Positions 51,755 to 60,321 of a DNA stretch of 64,000 nt are shown here, one piece after another. Under the pieces are notes generated by a model, which saw nothing but the letters and a program-made list of their open reading frames with translations, ran no database searches and was not told the origin of the DNA. The stretch lies in the NCBI GenBank assembly GCA_020634435.1, contig JACKBS010000009.1, forward strand, positions 496,001-560,000, in the 5' to 3' direction. This DNA comes from Ardenticatenaceae bacterium (GTDB lineage: Bacteria; Chloroflexota; Anaerolineae; Promineifilales; Promineifilaceae). Position numbers and translations under genes: made by a program. The stretch's first letter is position 1. Every line of letters begins with the position of its first letter.

Positions 51755-52768
51755 TTAATACTCCCACTCGCTGCGTAGCATTCGGTTTTGCACCAGTGAA
51801 ATAATCAACACCAGCAAAAAGAGCACCACAGAAACGGCCGCTGCCCAACCCATGCGCTGGAACCGGAAAGCGTTGTCGTAAATGTCAATGACCATCACCC
51901 GCGTTTGCTCATTCGGGCCGCCACGCGTCATCACCTGGATGATGTCAAACACCTGAAAGGCGGAAATCATGGTTAAAATGGCGGCCATGAGAATGGTTGG
52001 TTTGAGCAAGGGGAGGGTGATGTTGAAGAACTGTTGCCGGGCGTTCGCGCCGTCCACAATCGCCGCATCTTTGATGCTGTCGGGAATGGCTTGCAAGGCG
52101 GCGATGAAAATGATCAGGTTATAGCCCAAATCCTGCCACAAATAAGCGATCATTACGGCAACAAGGGCCACCGGTACGCCGCCAAAAACCAGCGCCTGAT
52201 CGCCTGTCCAGTTGATGACGGTGAGCTTGCCGAGAACGGCCGTTAACATCCCATTCAGCAAGCCACGCTGCGGATGGAAAATGTAGCCCCACATAATCGC
52301 CACACCCACCGACGAGGTGACGATGGGCAAAAAGAAGATGGTGCGGAACAGCAGGCGCAGCCGTCGGCCCACCGATTCAATCATGGCCGCCAATGGCAAT
52401 GTGAGCGCCAGGTTGATAGGCACTACCAGGAAGGCAAACATCAGCGTCGTTCTGACGCCAATGTGAAACTGGCGTACCTCCAACGGCGCGTCGGTGCTAA
52501 AGTTAAGCATGGCCTGAAAGTGCTGTAAACCCACAAACGGATTATCGCCGCCCAGCCCCAAAATAGGGCCACCCTCACGGCGGGCGCTGTACTCAAAAAA
52601 GGCCAGCGCAAAGGCCCACACGATGGGCAAAACGCTAAAAAAGGCCATGTACAGCGCCATCGGCAGGACCGCCGACGTTACAAACAGCCGCTTTGATCCT
52701 TCACGGCCGTTTCCCAGCTGCCAAAAGCTGCGTTTTTTTGTTTTTGTTTCTATGGCCGAAAGTTCCAT
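51755..52768 (-). CDS. Carbohydrate ABC transporter permease, MalF type
   Basis: 337 residues with six membrane helices and an N-terminal basic cytoplasmic arm (about 1-30). The EAA loop is KDAAIVDGANARQQFFNITLPLLKPTI. It is the partner of the MalG-type permease and follows the gene of the binding protein, with a repeat hairpin in the gap. Confidence 0.95.
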   Translation of the reverse strand: MELSAIETKTKKRSFWQLGNGREGSKRLFVTSAVLPMALYMAFFSVLPIVWAFALAFFEYSARREGGPILGLGGDNPFVGLQHFQAMLNFSTDAPLEVRQFHIGVRTTLMFAFLVVPINLALTLPLAAMIESVGRRLRLLFRTIFFLPIVTSSVGVAIMWGYIFHPQRGLLNGMLTAVLGKLTVINWTGDQALVFGGVPVALVAVMIAYLWQDLGYNLIIFIAALQAIPDSIKDAAIVDGANARQQFFNITLPLLKPTILMAAILTMISAFQVFDIIQVMTRGGPNEQTRVMVIDIYDNAFRFQRMGWAAAVSVVLFLLVLIISLVQNRMLRSEWEY

Positions 52769-52781
52769 ACTGTTTCCGGTG

Positions 52782-52843
52782 GACGGTAATCGGTAAACGG
52801 TAGTCGGTCTCTCTTAACGATTTACCGATCACCGTTTACCGAT
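52782..52843. repeat. Hairpin repeat, CGGTAATCGG family
   Basis: Arms ATCGGTAAACGGT (52789-52801) and ACCGTTTACCGAT (52831-52843), a perfect 13-base complement. In the gap between binding protein and permease genes, where such a hairpin could set different message levels. Confidence 0.8.
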
Positions 52844-52851
52844 AACTCAAA

Positions 52852-54186
52852 CTATTCGAAGGATTCATTTACTTCGCGGTCAATGGCTTCCAACGTTTCG
52901 TCGATGGTGCCGTTGCCTTGCAAGAAGTTCAGAATGTTGGGATAGGTGATCTCATACCACACCAGATCGCGGTCCGGGAAAGCACCTTCGTACTGGGCAT
53001 AGGGCAGCAGTTCCAAGAACGGGCCAAAGTGCGGGAATTGCGCTACCAGTTCCTCGGCGTTCGCCCCTTCGGCGTTGGCTTTTAGCGCAGGTAGCGTGCC
53101 CGAGGCCAGATTCCACTGCACGGCGTTGTCGGCGTTGAGCGTCACAAATTTCACAAAATCCCAGGCCGCATCTTTTACCGCACTGTTTTCCGAGACGGTT
53201 AACCCCCACCCAGAGGCAGCAACCAGCACGTTTTCACCGGCAGTGGGCAGCGGCACGTATTGGGTTACCTCGATCATGTCCGGGTAGTCTGTGCCATATT
53301 CGGGCACAACCCACGGTCCCACCAGGCCAATGGCGCTGCTGCCGTCAAAGTAGGAGTCACCAACCCAGTTTGATTCGTCATTGAACAGAACCGGATCCAC
53401 CAGCCCTTCATCAACAAACCGCTTCATGAGTTCCAGGGCGGCATGACCTTCGGGCGTGTTGACCGAGAAACCATCATCGGTGAGGTATTGGCCCCCGTTT
53501 TGCAAAATGAGCGAGTAGAAGGTGGCCGACATGCCGTCGGAGCCGGTGAAGTTGTAGCCAGCGCGGGTGATGATTCCGTCCTGAACGTTGGCCATTGCTT
53601 TGGCGTCGGCAATAAAATCGTCCCAGGAATTCCAGCCTGCGGTGATATCGGTAAGGCCCACTTCTTCGGCCAGCTGCGTGTTTACCAAAACTGCGCCATA
53701 TTCGATGTTGAACTCTTGCGGAATGCCGTAGAGCTGGTCGCCACAAGTGTAGCCACCAATCTGGGCCGGGAAGATGGCCGCTTGGGCGTTGCTCAACGTA
53801 ATAACATCGTCAGGAACGGCCGCTAGATTGCCACCGTCGGCATAGCTGCATACCCAAGAGCCAAACATTTGTAACACGTCCGCTTCTGTGCCCGCGGGCA
53901 GCGAGGTCTGCAAGGTTTGAATGTAAGTGTCGTAATCGAAGGTTTCTAATTCGATGGTGACATTGGGGTTTTCTGCCATGTACGCATCAGCCAGGGTTTG
54001 ATAACCATTGTTAAACGCGTCGTTTTGGTGTGTCCACAAACGGACGGTAACCCCGTCACCACTGGTGCTTGTGTCTGTTGATTCACTGCTCGCTGAATCG
54101 CTATCGGCTGCGTCGTCTGTGTCTGTACCGCCGCCGCAGGCTGCCAACATTAAAACGAGCAACAACAATAACCAAATCTTCTTCAT
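52852..54186 (-). CDS. Extracellular sugar-binding lipoprotein of the ABC transporter
   Basis: 444 residues. Signal peptide MKKIWLLLLLVLMLAAC with lipobox LAAC, then a Ser/Thr/Asp-rich linker (about 22-45) and an SBP family 1 fold: VTVRLWTHQNDAFNNGYQTL, the hinge LYGIPQEFNIEYGAVLVNT and the C-terminal lobe with FVKFVTLNAD. It captures a sugar or oligosaccharide outside the cell for the MalF/MalG-type pore. Confidence 0.95.
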   Translation of the reverse strand: MKKIWLLLLLVLMLAACGGGTDTDDAADSDSASSESTDTSTSGDGVTVRLWTHQNDAFNNGYQTLADAYMAENPNVTIELETFDYDTYIQTLQTSLPAGTEADVLQMFGSWVCSYADGGNLAAVPDDVITLSNAQAAIFPAQIGGYTCGDQLYGIPQEFNIEYGAVLVNTQLAEEVGLTDITAGWNSWDDFIADAKAMANVQDGIITRAGYNFTGSDGMSATFYSLILQNGGQYLTDDGFSVNTPEGHAALELMKRFVDEGLVDPVLFNDESNWVGDSYFDGSSAIGLVGPWVVPEYGTDYPDMIEVTQYVPLPTAGENVLVAASGWGLTVSENSAVKDAAWDFVKFVTLNADNAVQWNLASGTLPALKANAEGANAEELVAQFPHFGPFLELLPYAQYEGAFPDRDLVWYEITYPNILNFLQGNGTIDETLEAIDREVNESFE

Positions 54187-54247
54187 GTGAATTTCTCCTC
54201 GTTAAGGTGAAAGGCTGGCTTTGGCCAATCTTTCGCAGCAGAAAATA

Positions 54248-55282
54248 TTAAAAAGCGGCCGTATCTAAGTAAACAACGGCCGTTAAATTACGTGGATTGT
54301 CGGGATCAAGTCCTTTGGCAATAGAACGGTGATAGGCAAGCAGCTGCAACGGAGGCAGATAGAGCACCGGGTAGGCCCAGACAGGCAAATTATCAGGGAG
54401 GCTTATGCCCGATCCTGCGGGAGAAATGGCCAATGTGACAGCGCCGTTGGCCGCCATTTCATCCAGCACCTGTTTTTCATGCGTGGTGGCCGTGGGCGAT
54501 AAGAGCCCAATGATGGCCGCTTCGCTGTTGGCCATGGACATTGGCCCGTGCCGGTATTCCATAAAGTGGAAGGCGTAGGCGACGGTTAGCGACATTTCGG
54601 TCATTTTGAGCATCGCTTCGCTGGCGATGCCGTATTGTGGCCCGGAGCCGAGGAAGGTGAAGCGGGCCAAATCTGTCCGTTGGGCCAACGCTTGTACGGT
54701 GTCGTTTGTCTGGTCGATGAGGGTACGGCCGTATTCCGGCAGCTCATGTAGCACGGTCCAATCCTGGCCACCGAGGTGGGCGGCGAGTGCCTGCGCCATG
54801 ATCATCATGCTGGCAAATGAGCGGGTTTGGGCCACGCTTTGCTCCTGTGCGGCTACGGTAGGCAGCACAATGTTGGATAGTTGCGCCAGTGGGCTTTCTG
54901 GATAGCAGGTGATCGTCCAGACGGCCGCGCCCCCTTGCTGCTGGAATTTGGAAACGGCCGTAATCGTTTCCGTCGTTGTGCCCGAGCGGGAAATGGCAAC
55001 CAGCAGCGTCCGGGCCGGGTCTGCAACCACCGTCTTGTCAAATAGCAGCAGTTCGGAAGACGGCACGGCCCGTGCCGCAACCCCGGTTGTTTGTTGAAAC
55101 AATGCCGCCGCCGCCAGCGACAGATAGTGCGTCGAGCCACAGCCAATAAAAAGTACCTGATTTGCGTCCAGTGCCTGCCAACTTGCTTTGAGCGTGGGTG
55201 CAATCCCGGCAAATGCAGTCAGCGCATCTTCCCAGGCGGTGGGTTGGGTGGTAATTTCTTGATAGGTGTGTTGTCCATTCAT
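54248..55282 (-). CDS. Double-SIS sugar isomerase (AgaS/GlmS isomerase-like)
   Basis: 344 residues with two SIS domains (about 35-180 and 205-330). SIS motif ISRSGTTTET in the first domain; FMEYRHGPMS and the tail IAKGLDPDNPRNLTAVVYL are those of the GlmS isomerase/AgaS/FrlB group that act on amino-sugar phosphates. A deaminating isomerase, making a ketose phosphate for the kinase and aldolase, is likely. Eleven bases separate it from the amidohydrolase gene. Confidence 0.9.
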   Translation of the reverse strand: MNGQHTYQEITTQPTAWEDALTAFAGIAPTLKASWQALDANQVLFIGCGSTHYLSLAAAALFQQTTGVAARAVPSSELLLFDKTVVADPARTLLVAISRSGTTTETITAVSKFQQQGGAAVWTITCYPESPLAQLSNIVLPTVAAQEQSVAQTRSFASMMIMAQALAAHLGGQDWTVLHELPEYGRTLIDQTNDTVQALAQRTDLARFTFLGSGPQYGIASEAMLKMTEMSLTVAYAFHFMEYRHGPMSMANSEAAIIGLLSPTATTHEKQVLDEMAANGAVTLAISPAGSGISLPDNLPVWAYPVLYLPPLQLLAYHRSIAKGLDPDNPRNLTAVVYLDTAAF

Positions 55283-55293
55283 AATTGGTCTTC

Positions 55294-56325
55294 TTAAAGA
55301 TTGAACAGCCGTCTGGCGTTGGCGGCGTAGATTTTTTGTATAACGTCATCGGGCAAATGTAGGCCGTAAATGTGCCAGCGGCCCTGTGGTGGCGGATCGC
55401 TGGGACTGTAATTAAAATATTCGTCATCTGTTTCTAGAAAGCGGTAGTAAAGCTGGTAATGCGCCAGCGATGGCCCGGCGTCTGTGCCAAACAAAATGCG
55501 ATCGGCGTACTGCAAAAAGAAGCGACGGGCGGCATACGGCTGGCGGCCCAGCTCGCCCAATCGGGCGCTGATGTCGATGAAAAAGTTGGGGCATTCATCC
55601 AAAAGCTGCCCCACCCAGGCCAAATTTTCGGCATAGCAGCCCACGTGCGCCCCAATGAAGTTGGCCTGCGGATGCCGCCTGACGACGTTGGCAAACTGGT
55701 TTATGATGGTCAAAAAGGCGGGGTAGGGCGGACTGGGAAACTGCCAGTTGGGGTGATTGTGCAGCTCTCCCCACCGTTCGTTTTTCGGGGTGATGGGGTC
55801 AAAAAAGGCTACCGGGTCAGCCACGTGCACCAGGATAGGCCAGTTGAGCGAAGCGGCCGTTTCCCAAATAGGCATCAGTCGCTCATCATCCATCGCTACC
55901 AGCGCATCGTTTTCATCACGCACGTGCAGGCCCAGCGGCTTCCAAATTTTTAAGCCTTGGGCACCCCATTTCGCCTGTTCGCGTAATCGAGATGCGGCCC
56001 ATTCACCAAATTGATTTCCCTTTTCGGGCCACTGGCTCCAATCGACGCCGCCAAACAAGACAAAGCGTTCCGGCGCGGGCTGTTTGAAATAATCCAGGTG
56101 CTTTTGCAGAATTGTTTCGCCCCAGCCGCCGTCTAAATCGACGTACACATCCACATGCGCTTCATCAAGGCGATCCAGGAGTTCGGGCGACGGCCGTTTA
56201 TCCCAGCCACCCCCAAACGGTTCAGCCAGATGGTTGTGGGCATCAATGACGCGAAAACGGGGGGTAGGAACGGCCGTTTCCTTGGTCACCAACTTGGATT
56301 GCGGGCGAAAGTCGCGCAGCTCCAT
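55294..56325 (-). CDS. Amidohydrolase family 2 (TIM-barrel metal-dependent hydrolase)
   Basis: 343 residues. HxH motif in VIDAHNHLAEP near residue 30, a mid-barrel His in WPILVHVAD, then NFIGAHVG and the catalytic Asp in ILFGTDAGPS. This is the COG2159-type barrel, not the NagA/AgaA deacetylase fold, so its role in the sugar pathway (lactone hydrolysis, decarboxylation, or deacylation) is open. It is the second gene of the cluster. Confidence 0.87.
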   Translation of the reverse strand: MELRDFRPQSKLVTKETAVPTPRFRVIDAHNHLAEPFGGGWDKRPSPELLDRLDEAHVDVYVDLDGGWGETILQKHLDYFKQPAPERFVLFGGVDWSQWPEKGNQFGEWAASRLREQAKWGAQGLKIWKPLGLHVRDENDALVAMDDERLMPIWETAASLNWPILVHVADPVAFFDPITPKNERWGELHNHPNWQFPSPPYPAFLTIINQFANVVRRHPQANFIGAHVGCYAENLAWVGQLLDECPNFFIDISARLGELGRQPYAARRFFLQYADRILFGTDAGPSLAHYQLYYRFLETDDEYFNYSPSDPPPQGRWHIYGLHLPDDVIQKIYAANARRLFNL

Positions 56326-56340
56326 CGTTAAAATTTCCTA

Positions 56341-57099
56341 TTAAGTCAGAATTAGTTCAAGACCTTTGTCACGTAGCTCAACGGCCGTATCTGGTTGGAG
56401 TTGGGTGTCGGAGATGATGGTGTGCGCGGCGGTGATGGGGGCCAGAAACACAGTGCTCACCCGCTCAAATTTTGTGTGGTCGGCCATGATGACACAGCGG
56501 GGCGCAATTTGCAGAATGGCCCGATCGGTCATCGCTTCGGGCATGTAGTCGCTGGTAAAGCCGTGCTCCGCGTCAATGGCCCGCATCCCCATAAAGGCAA
56601 TGTCGGCCCGGAATTCACGGATGGCCATTTCGGCAATGTGGCCCACCATCGACATTTCGCTCTGCCGCAGCATGCCGCCGACCACAATTAGCTCAATATT
56701 GTCTTGCCCAGCCAGCTGATTGATGACGGGAATTGAGTTGGTGATGACGGTCAGATCAGCAATTTCCCAGAGGTGGGGGGCCATGGCTGCTACCGTGCTG
56801 CCGCTACCCAAAAAGATCGTTTGCCTGGGCGAGACCAATGTGGCGGCCATCTGCCCGATGCGCTGCTTTTCATCGGCTTGCTCGATTTGGCGTTGCAGGA
56901 TGGGGGGTTCTTTTTCAGCCCTACCCACGCGGACCGCGCCGCCGTGCGTGCGCCGAATCCAACCCAGCTGTGACATCTCTTCCAGGTCGCGGCGGATGGT
57001 GGCTTCGCTCACGTTGAGCAAGTTGTTCAGCTCGGTCACGGAAATTTGACCGTTACGATTAACAATGTCGCGGATTTGGGTGTGGCGCACAGATTTCAT
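56341..57099 (-). CDS. DeoR/GlpR-family transcriptional regulator
   Basis: 252 residues: N-terminal DeoR winged helix (about 3-58: IRDIVNRNGQISVTELNNLLNVSEATIRRDLEEM) and a C-terminal sugar-phosphate-binding DeoRC domain (about 75-235). First gene of the cluster, so it likely represses its own operon until a sugar phosphate such as the aldolase substrate binds. RBS GGGGAAATGAG. Confidence 0.94.
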   Translation of the reverse strand: MKSVRHTQIRDIVNRNGQISVTELNNLLNVSEATIRRDLEEMSQLGWIRRTHGGAVRVGRAEKEPPILQRQIEQADEKQRIGQMAATLVSPRQTIFLGSGSTVAAMAPHLWEIADLTVITNSIPVINQLAGQDNIELIVVGGMLRQSEMSMVGHIAEMAIREFRADIAFMGMRAIDAEHGFTSDYMPEAMTDRAILQIAPRCVIMADHTKFERVSTVFLAPITAAHTIISDTQLQPDTAVELRDKGLELILT

Positions 57100-57132
57100 A
57101 GCAAATCACTCATTTCCCCTTGAATAATGCGC

Positions 57133-57161
57133 ATTATAAATCTCAAATGAGCAATAGTCAA
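57133..57161 (-). promoter_or_regulatory. Promoter of the sugar cluster
   Basis: On the minus strand TTGACT (57161-57156), 17 bases, TATAAT (57138-57133), 34 bases before the DeoR start codon. The strongest candidate for driving the eleven-gene unit. Confidence 0.82.
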
Positions 57162-57217
57162 CAAAAACAGTCACTTTCAATCAATCTTGCGCTTGAAGCT
57201 GCTCATATAGCTTGCCC

Positions 57218-57255
57218 TTGCAATTGGCAAGAGCAAGTTTATAATGTTTATAAAC
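57218..57255 (+). promoter_or_regulatory. Promoter and operator-like palindromes of the Phd-PIN pair
   Basis: TTGCAA (57218-57223), 16 bases, TATAAT (57240-57245). The -10 box is inside the perfect palindrome GTTTATAA-TGT-TTATAAAC (57237-57255), and a TTGCC/GGCAA inverted repeat overlaps the -35. This is what an autoregulated antitoxin promoter looks like. Confidence 0.65.
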
Positions 57256-57273
57256 TTTGTAAGGTGCATAAAA

Positions 57274-57576
57274 ATGGAAAAGCAAATTGGCACAACCGAT
57301 TTACGGCAAAAGTTGACGGACGTAATTCAGGAAATTAAAGAAGAAAAGGCGACTTATGTGGTAGAAACGTTTGGTCGGCCACAGGTCGCCATTGTGGATT
57401 TGGATCAATACCAAAACTTTTTACGCTACCAGCAAGAACGCACTGAGTTTTTTGATTGGTTGCGGGAAACGGCCGCCATAAATGCTGAACACAACAAGGA
57501 TTTAAGTGAAGCCGAAATTTTGGCGATTATTGAGCAAGCCCGGCAAGAAGTTTGGGAAGAGCAGCAAAGTAAATAA
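57274..57576 (+). CDS. Antitoxin, Phd/YefM family
   Basis: 100 residues from ATG 57274. The N-terminal Phd/YefM DNA-binding fold is seen in IGTTDLRQKLTDVIQEIKEEKATYVVETFGRPQVAIVDLDQY; the C-terminal part is helical and acidic, the portion that covers the toxin. The stop overlaps the toxin start (ATGA). It should repress the promoter upstream. Confidence 0.9.
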   Translation: MEKQIGTTDLRQKLTDVIQEIKEEKATYVVETFGRPQVAIVDLDQYQNFLRYQQERTEFFDWLRETAAINAEHNKDLSEAEILAIIEQARQEVWEEQQSK

Positions 57577-58111
57577 TGAGCCTTCGCGTTGTTTTGGACA
57601 CCAGCTCTTTAATAAGCTTTGTGCTTACCACCGGGGACATCATGAGCCAGATTGTTTTTGCCTGGCGTACTGAGGAATTTGCTCTGATTACGTCATGGCA
57701 AACAAGGGCAGAATTGAATGAGGTACTCGATCGCCCTAAAATTCGGGCTTTGGCCAAAGAGCCAATTGAACGCCTGAAACGAGAGGTCGCCAAATTTTCG
57801 CTTTTTGTTGACGGTGCAGACCAAATTTCTGGTGTATGCCGCGATCCGAATGATGACAAATTTTTGGCGTGTGCCGTGGCAGGCAAAGCGCATTATTTGG
57901 TGAGCAGCGACAAGATTTGCTAGAACTAAAGCAGTACGAGGGCATTTGCATTTTAGACCCAGGCACGTTTTTGATTGCCTTGCGGCTGGCCAAGCTCACG
58001 GTGGACGAAATCAAGGCGACGTTTAGCCAGGAAACGCTGCTTACTATTCAGGAAAATGTGTGTTTGAAAGAGGAAACGGCCGTAAAACTCACTACAGCCA
58101 TCTCAGCGTGA
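57576..58111 (+). pseudogene. PIN-domain toxin, frameshifted
   Basis: The first frame (57576-57923) has the PIN start VVLDTSSLISFVL, the second acid in TRAELNEVL and CRDPNDDKFLACAVAGKAHYLVSSD, then stops. The rest of the family pattern (DLLELKQYEGICILDPGTFL) resumes one frame over and runs to 58111. One base appears to be missing near 57911-57913. The acidic active-site residues precede the shift, so the short product may or may not be active. Fused, the protein would be about 178 residues, longer than usual. Could be decay or a sequencing error. Confidence 0.82.
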
Positions 58112-58591
58112 ATTCAAAATCCGTGTTAAAAAGTAGACTTGGCGCAAAATGGGGGCTGCTTCCCAGCTCTCGGCCAGACGGGGTGCACCGCCTTCTTGAA
58201 TAATTGCGGGGATGAGTTCCAGCGACCGCACACCATTCGCATCTAGCCAGACGTTGAGCACGGCCGTTTCCGGCGCGCCATCAATCTCAAAGGCAAAATT
58301 CCCCAGCCCGTACACAATCACCCCGTCGTTGTAAAAATCGATCCCCTGCAAAATGTGGGCGTGGTGGCCGATAACCAGCCTGGCCCCGGCGTCGATGGCG
58401 GCCTGGGCGGCAGCGACCTGTGGTTCGCTTGGTTCCTCGACATATTCGTAGCCGCTGTGCAGCACCACGATGACCAGATCGACCTGATCGCGAACGGCCG
58501 TTACATCAGCGGCAATGACCTCAGGATCAGCCCAGGCTAGTCCAGGTGTGCTTTCGGTAGCGGTCCAGACGGCCGTGTCAAACCCAGTTGA
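58103..58591 (-). pseudogene. CapA-family (PGA_cap) remnant, N-terminal half missing
   Basis: The frame after an in-frame stop at 58594-58592 encodes the C-terminal half of a CapA-type metallophosphatase-like protein: GFDTAVWTATESTPGLAWAD, VVLHSGYEYVEEPSEPQ, GHHAHILQGIDFYNDGVIVYGLGNFAF. The N-terminal half with the first metal motifs is absent and no start codon is well placed. The 100 bases upstream show nothing recognisable. Intact relatives act in surface polymer (poly-gamma-glutamate) handling. It abuts the broken toxin gene. Confidence 0.82.
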
Positions 58592-58690
58592 TCATTCAAT
58601 GGGCACATTTACATAGCTTAAAAGGCCAGCGACAGCCCAATTGTCTGTGTGATGTAAAGGGTGCGGGCGGAAGTTAAAGAGAAGTTGACA

Positions 58691-60304
58691 TCATGTAGAA
58701 TTTATCGCTCTGCTGGCTGACCCAAGTCGTCCCTCTATTTCACTAATACAAAAGAGGTCAAATTGGGGGATGAGATTACAAATGAGGTGTTTTGTTCTAA
58801 AAATGAATTCGATGGGGTATCGTTGTGATGATTCACTAAGCAGTGGCGATAGCTCACCTCTGAGCGATTTGTTGAAAAATGCCAGGGTGTAGGCATTAAC
58901 AATATCGAATCCACGCTGACCATTGATAGGACCAGTGAGTCCGAGCAGTGAGGTAAATGGTGAATAGTACGGTGCATCTGTGAAATTCAGATGGAACATG
59001 CCTGGAATGCTTACAAAATAGCTGCTGTCTGGACTGGCTTTGTCAAAAACGGCCTGCATGGTTGTTAGCGTTTCTTCAATATCTTGCTCGGTCCAACCCC
59101 CCATTCGTGTTCTTTCCCGCCGCATGTCGTCCGCCGGGCGCGTTAGCCATATGCCTGGCTGCGGCAAGCCTGTGTTCACTACGCCGGCGGGCATCGCGGC
59201 ATCCATCATCAGACAGGCACTGAGACGCGGGTCACTATGACACGCTTCGGCCGCGGTCATGGCCCCAAGTGACACGCCAAAGACGCCTACGTGTTGCAAA
59301 TCAAGACGGCCGTTCCACATTCCCTCCGCAGCATTCAAGAGTTCCAGTTGGTCGAGTACAAAACTGACATCTTCCGCCAGATAGGGGATGATGCCGTTGG
59401 GGAGTGAACGGCCGTTTAGTCGTGGCGCATCGTCAACTGGGCTAATGCTCTGGTCGATGAGCGGTTGAATTTGCGATTTAGACAGCCCATCAATTATCTG
59501 CCCGTTGGGAAATGTGACAGAAACGGCCGTGTACGGCTGGTCAAGCCCCACCACAACATAGCCATGCGAAACTAGGTGCTCAACCTGAAACATGCTCGCC
59601 TGGCGAAACCCATCGAGCCCGGTGAGATAAATAAGCACCGGAAATGAGGTTTTGTTGGCAGCGATAGCCGCAGAGGGGATCGCGTGTGTCGGCACATCTT
59701 GGAAATGGTTGAACGCGAATGAAGGCAGTTTAATCAGCCCATTCGACGACAGCGTTCGTGCCAGCCCGGCGGACACCGCCGCCGCATCAATCACGTACGG
59801 CGCTCGCGCTGCTGATGAATCACCTTGCACAGGATACCAGACCTGCGCCATTAACTGCCTGCGATCTTCGAGATTGATGCTAAAGATTTCTTGCCGATCC
59901 ACGTCTGTCCAATGATAGGTGACCGTCCCGATCTGATACGGCCCTGATGGCTCTGCCAGACGGAATACGCGGATAAATATCGGCAGAATAAGAGAAATGA
60001 GAAACATAAGCGCCCCACCGCCTGTTAATCCCCCGATCACCAATCGCTTGATAAACGGCCGTTGTGACTTGTTTTTTGGTGAACGTACCAATTGTAAGAG
60101 AAGGATTGTGCTCAGCCCCAGTGCCAGCGCGTATGCCGGAACCATTGGCCATCTGTACCCTTCCAACACGATTTGCAGAGCAGTTGCGACCATTGGCAAA
60201 AATGCCACAGGCCATGGGCGATAAGTCCGATTAAGCCGTGAAGCGATCAACAGGCACAAGGCCAGCAAGTTGACGATGCTTAATACAATTTCTAGCGGTC
60301 TCAT
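58691..60304 (-). CDS. Membrane-anchored PAF-acetylhydrolase/dienelactone-hydrolase-like alpha/beta hydrolase
   Basis: 537 residues. Four to five N-terminal helices (about 1-115) precede an alpha/beta hydrolase of the PAF-acetylhydrolase II type: AQVWYPVQGD, the oxyanion region PVLIYLTGLDGFRQAS, nucleophile elbow GVFGVSLGAM, and a late His in SIPGMFHLNFTDAP. It probably cleaves short acyl esters at the membrane. Third gene of the operon regulated by TetR. Confidence 0.85.
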   Translation of the reverse strand: MRPLEIVLSIVNLLALCLLIASRLNRTYRPWPVAFLPMVATALQIVLEGYRWPMVPAYALALGLSTILLLQLVRSPKNKSQRPFIKRLVIGGLTGGGALMFLISLILPIFIRVFRLAEPSGPYQIGTVTYHWTDVDRQEIFSINLEDRRQLMAQVWYPVQGDSSAARAPYVIDAAAVSAGLARTLSSNGLIKLPSFAFNHFQDVPTHAIPSAAIAANKTSFPVLIYLTGLDGFRQASMFQVEHLVSHGYVVVGLDQPYTAVSVTFPNGQIIDGLSKSQIQPLIDQSISPVDDAPRLNGRSLPNGIIPYLAEDVSFVLDQLELLNAAEGMWNGRLDLQHVGVFGVSLGAMTAAEACHSDPRLSACLMMDAAMPAGVVNTGLPQPGIWLTRPADDMRRERTRMGGWTEQDIEETLTTMQAVFDKASPDSSYFVSIPGMFHLNFTDAPYYSPFTSLLGLTGPINGQRGFDIVNAYTLAFFNKSLRGELSPLLSESSQRYPIEFIFRTKHLICNLIPQFDLFCISEIEGRLGSASRAINST

Positions 60305-60321
60305 AGGTTGCCCGTAAAAGA

